From Globobulimina sp. (Eukaryota > Foraminifera > Rotaliida), in NCBI GenBank assembly GCA_003354225.1, contig PIVH01000266.1:1-6608 (forward strand): a stretch of 6,608 bases of DNA, given 5' to 3'. Position numbers and translations under genes: made by a program. The notes beneath the pieces were generated by a model. The model searched no databases and was not told where the DNA came from. It saw nothing but the letters and a program-made list of their open reading frames with translations. Positions 6,058 through 6,608 of the stretch are shown here, in pieces; the stretch's first letter is position 1, and each line of letters opens with the position of its first letter.

Positions 6058-6166
6058 CTGCATATATATGTTATTAAAAACATCAGATTCAAATAAAAAA
6101 GAAATCAAATGAGAATTGCACTGTCAGATAAAAACAATTGCGTGGGAAACAATTGCGTGGGATTAC
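6058..6166 (-). other. Possible intron in the upstream gene (109 nt, phase 1)
   Basis: The minus-strand donor GTTGCAG|GTAATCCC and acceptor ATATATATGCAG|CAAATG join codon G|CA in frame. The exon beyond (6057 leftwards) reads ANDYDPSRNYANLFQEPMLC, which looks coding. An alternative acceptor CTGACAG at about 6121 leads to a quick stop (FSFDFFFI). Support is weaker than for the three introns of the big gene: the donor differs (GTAATC, not GTTAA) and the gene end is unclear. Confidence 0.45.
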
Positions 6167-6503
6167 CTGCAACGCTTTGATTATAATATTGTAGTATTGT
6201 ATGGTTTTTATTGCGCCATTCGTGGACTTGAAATGATGAGCATTGTGCGGTGAGAGTAATGGAAGGATACATTTGTGCAGATGCGACACATAAATTTGAG
6301 TAATAATTATAATGGCTTGACGCAAATGAGATAATATTCATGGCGAGTTCGCTGGAATTCTTACACAATTCAATGGTCTCTGAGACTGAGTAATAATTAG
6401 GATAATGATCATTATCACATTTGTTAGTGCATAATCTTGCAATTGTTGCATTCGACCTAGTAATGACTAAGATATACAACAGCAGAATCACGTGCAATAT
6501 CAT
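6105..6503 (-). CDS. Upstream secreted/surface protein with signal peptide, unknown function (3' structure uncertain)
   Basis: ATG at 6503 opens a strong signal peptide, MILHVILLLYILVITRSNA. Mature sequence follows with cysteines (LCTNKC, ELCKN, NLCVA, QCSSF) and N-x-S/T sites (CKNSS, NKNHT, YNQS). Read unspliced it stops at 6105 after 132 codons, ending in an odd duplicated NPTQLFPTQLF. A spliced alternative looks better: donor GCAG|GTAATC at 6166 and acceptor ATATGCAG|CAAATG at 6058, giving SVA-ANDYDPSRNYANLF and more in frame. Not recognised as a named family. Its style (secreted, Cys, N-glycosylation sites) matches the ectodomain of the neighbouring gene. It could be a separate small gene or the true 5' end of the big gene. 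Confidence 0.6.
   Translation of the reverse strand: MILHVILLLYILVITRSNATIARLCTNKCDNDHYPNYYSVSETIELCKNSSELAMNIISFASSHYNYYSNLCVASAQMYPSITLTAQCSSFQVHEWRNKNHTILQYYNQSVAGNPTQLFPTQLFLSDSAILI
6132..6161. repeat. Perfect 15-bp tandem duplication
   Basis: AAACAATTGCGTGGG is present twice back to back (6132-6146 and 6147-6161). Read as coding on the minus strand it gives PTQLF twice. In the spliced model it lies inside the intron just after the donor. It is in frame by length, so it does not by itself decide between the two models. Confidence 0.9.
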
Positions 6504-6513
6504 TAGAGTTTTC

Positions 6514-6537
6514 CTATTTGACCTTGCTTTTGCTCAT
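6514..6537 (-). other. Short upstream ORF (7 codons) before the upstream gene
   Basis: ATGAGCAAAAGCAAGGTCAAATAG lies 10 nt before the start at 6503 and is in a different frame. If the transcript begins further upstream it would be a uORF that could lower translation of the main frame. There is no evidence that it is transcribed. Confidence 0.3.
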
Positions 6538-6608
6538 GATCAACTTTTTTTAATCATTTGTGAATTGTTAGAGAAAAAGCTTACGTAAATGTTCGTCTAA
6601 TCCTTAAT
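6538..6608 (-). other. AT-rich 5' flank, no clear promoter
   Basis: About 70 nt upstream of the small ORF. It holds A/T runs and an isolated ACGTAAGC that resembles a splice donor on the minus strand. No TATA-like element or coding sequence is convincing. It may be 5' UTR, a 5' UTR intron or the edge of the intergenic space. Confidence 0.3.

Noticed and set aside
5833-6096. Plus-strand 87-codon frame opposite the gene boundary
   Set aside because: It shares sequence with minus-strand exon 1 and the upstream open frame, and its composition shows no domain, signal peptide or homology I can recognise.

Overview
The window is eukaryotic nuclear DNA, probably from a free-living protist with a compact AT-rich genome. 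The evidence is three very short introns (65, 59 and 51 nt) that restore one reading frame exactly, N-terminal signal peptides, many N-x-S/T sites, and Pro/Thr/Ala-rich spacers of the 'PTxxPTxxP' kind. From general knowledge such spacers are common in large surface proteins of stramenopiles and Rhizaria (foraminifera such as Reticulomyxa, chlorarachniophytes). I cannot place the lineage more closely. The standard genetic code fits.

Almost everything is on the minus strand. One very large gene starts at 5833 and runs left off the window at base 1. My model is exon 1 (5833-5638), intron 1 (5637-5587), exon 2 (5586-5518), intron 2 (5517-5459), exon 3 (5458-4314), intron 3 (4313-4249) and exon 4 (4248 to beyond 1). 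It gives 1,886 codons with no stop, and the 3' end is missing. The protein reads as a single-pass membrane receptor. In order it has a signal peptide (residues 1-17), a Cys-rich array of 23-residue coils (about 60-162), a Cys-rich region, PT linker 1 and a second Cys-rich domain. A right-handed beta-helix-like domain follows (about 494-786), then PT linker 2, a PPC-like beta-sandwich, an N-P-T-I linker and a second copy of the PPC-like motif. A second array of 23-residue C-x5-C coils (about 1087-1189) and linker 4 lead to a membrane-proximal domain and one transmembrane helix (about 1497-1519). Inside the cell is a caspase-like cysteine peptidase domain (about 1537-1823; His1635, Cys1677), then an acidic Asn-rich tail that leaves the window.

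Upstream (6503 leftwards) lies the start of a second minus-strand gene for a secreted or membrane Cys-containing protein with a clear signal peptide. Its 3' structure, and its boundary with the big gene, are ambiguous: an open frame runs without a stop from 6057 into exon 1 of the big gene. I see no RNA genes, mobile elements, CRISPR arrays or plausible plus-strand genes.

The main point of interest is a receptor-like ectodomain joined through one membrane helix directly to a caspase-type protease. This would be a one-polypeptide link between outside sensing and intracellular proteolysis. The second is an exon of exactly 69 nt, phase 1-1, that encodes exactly one 23-residue structural coil.
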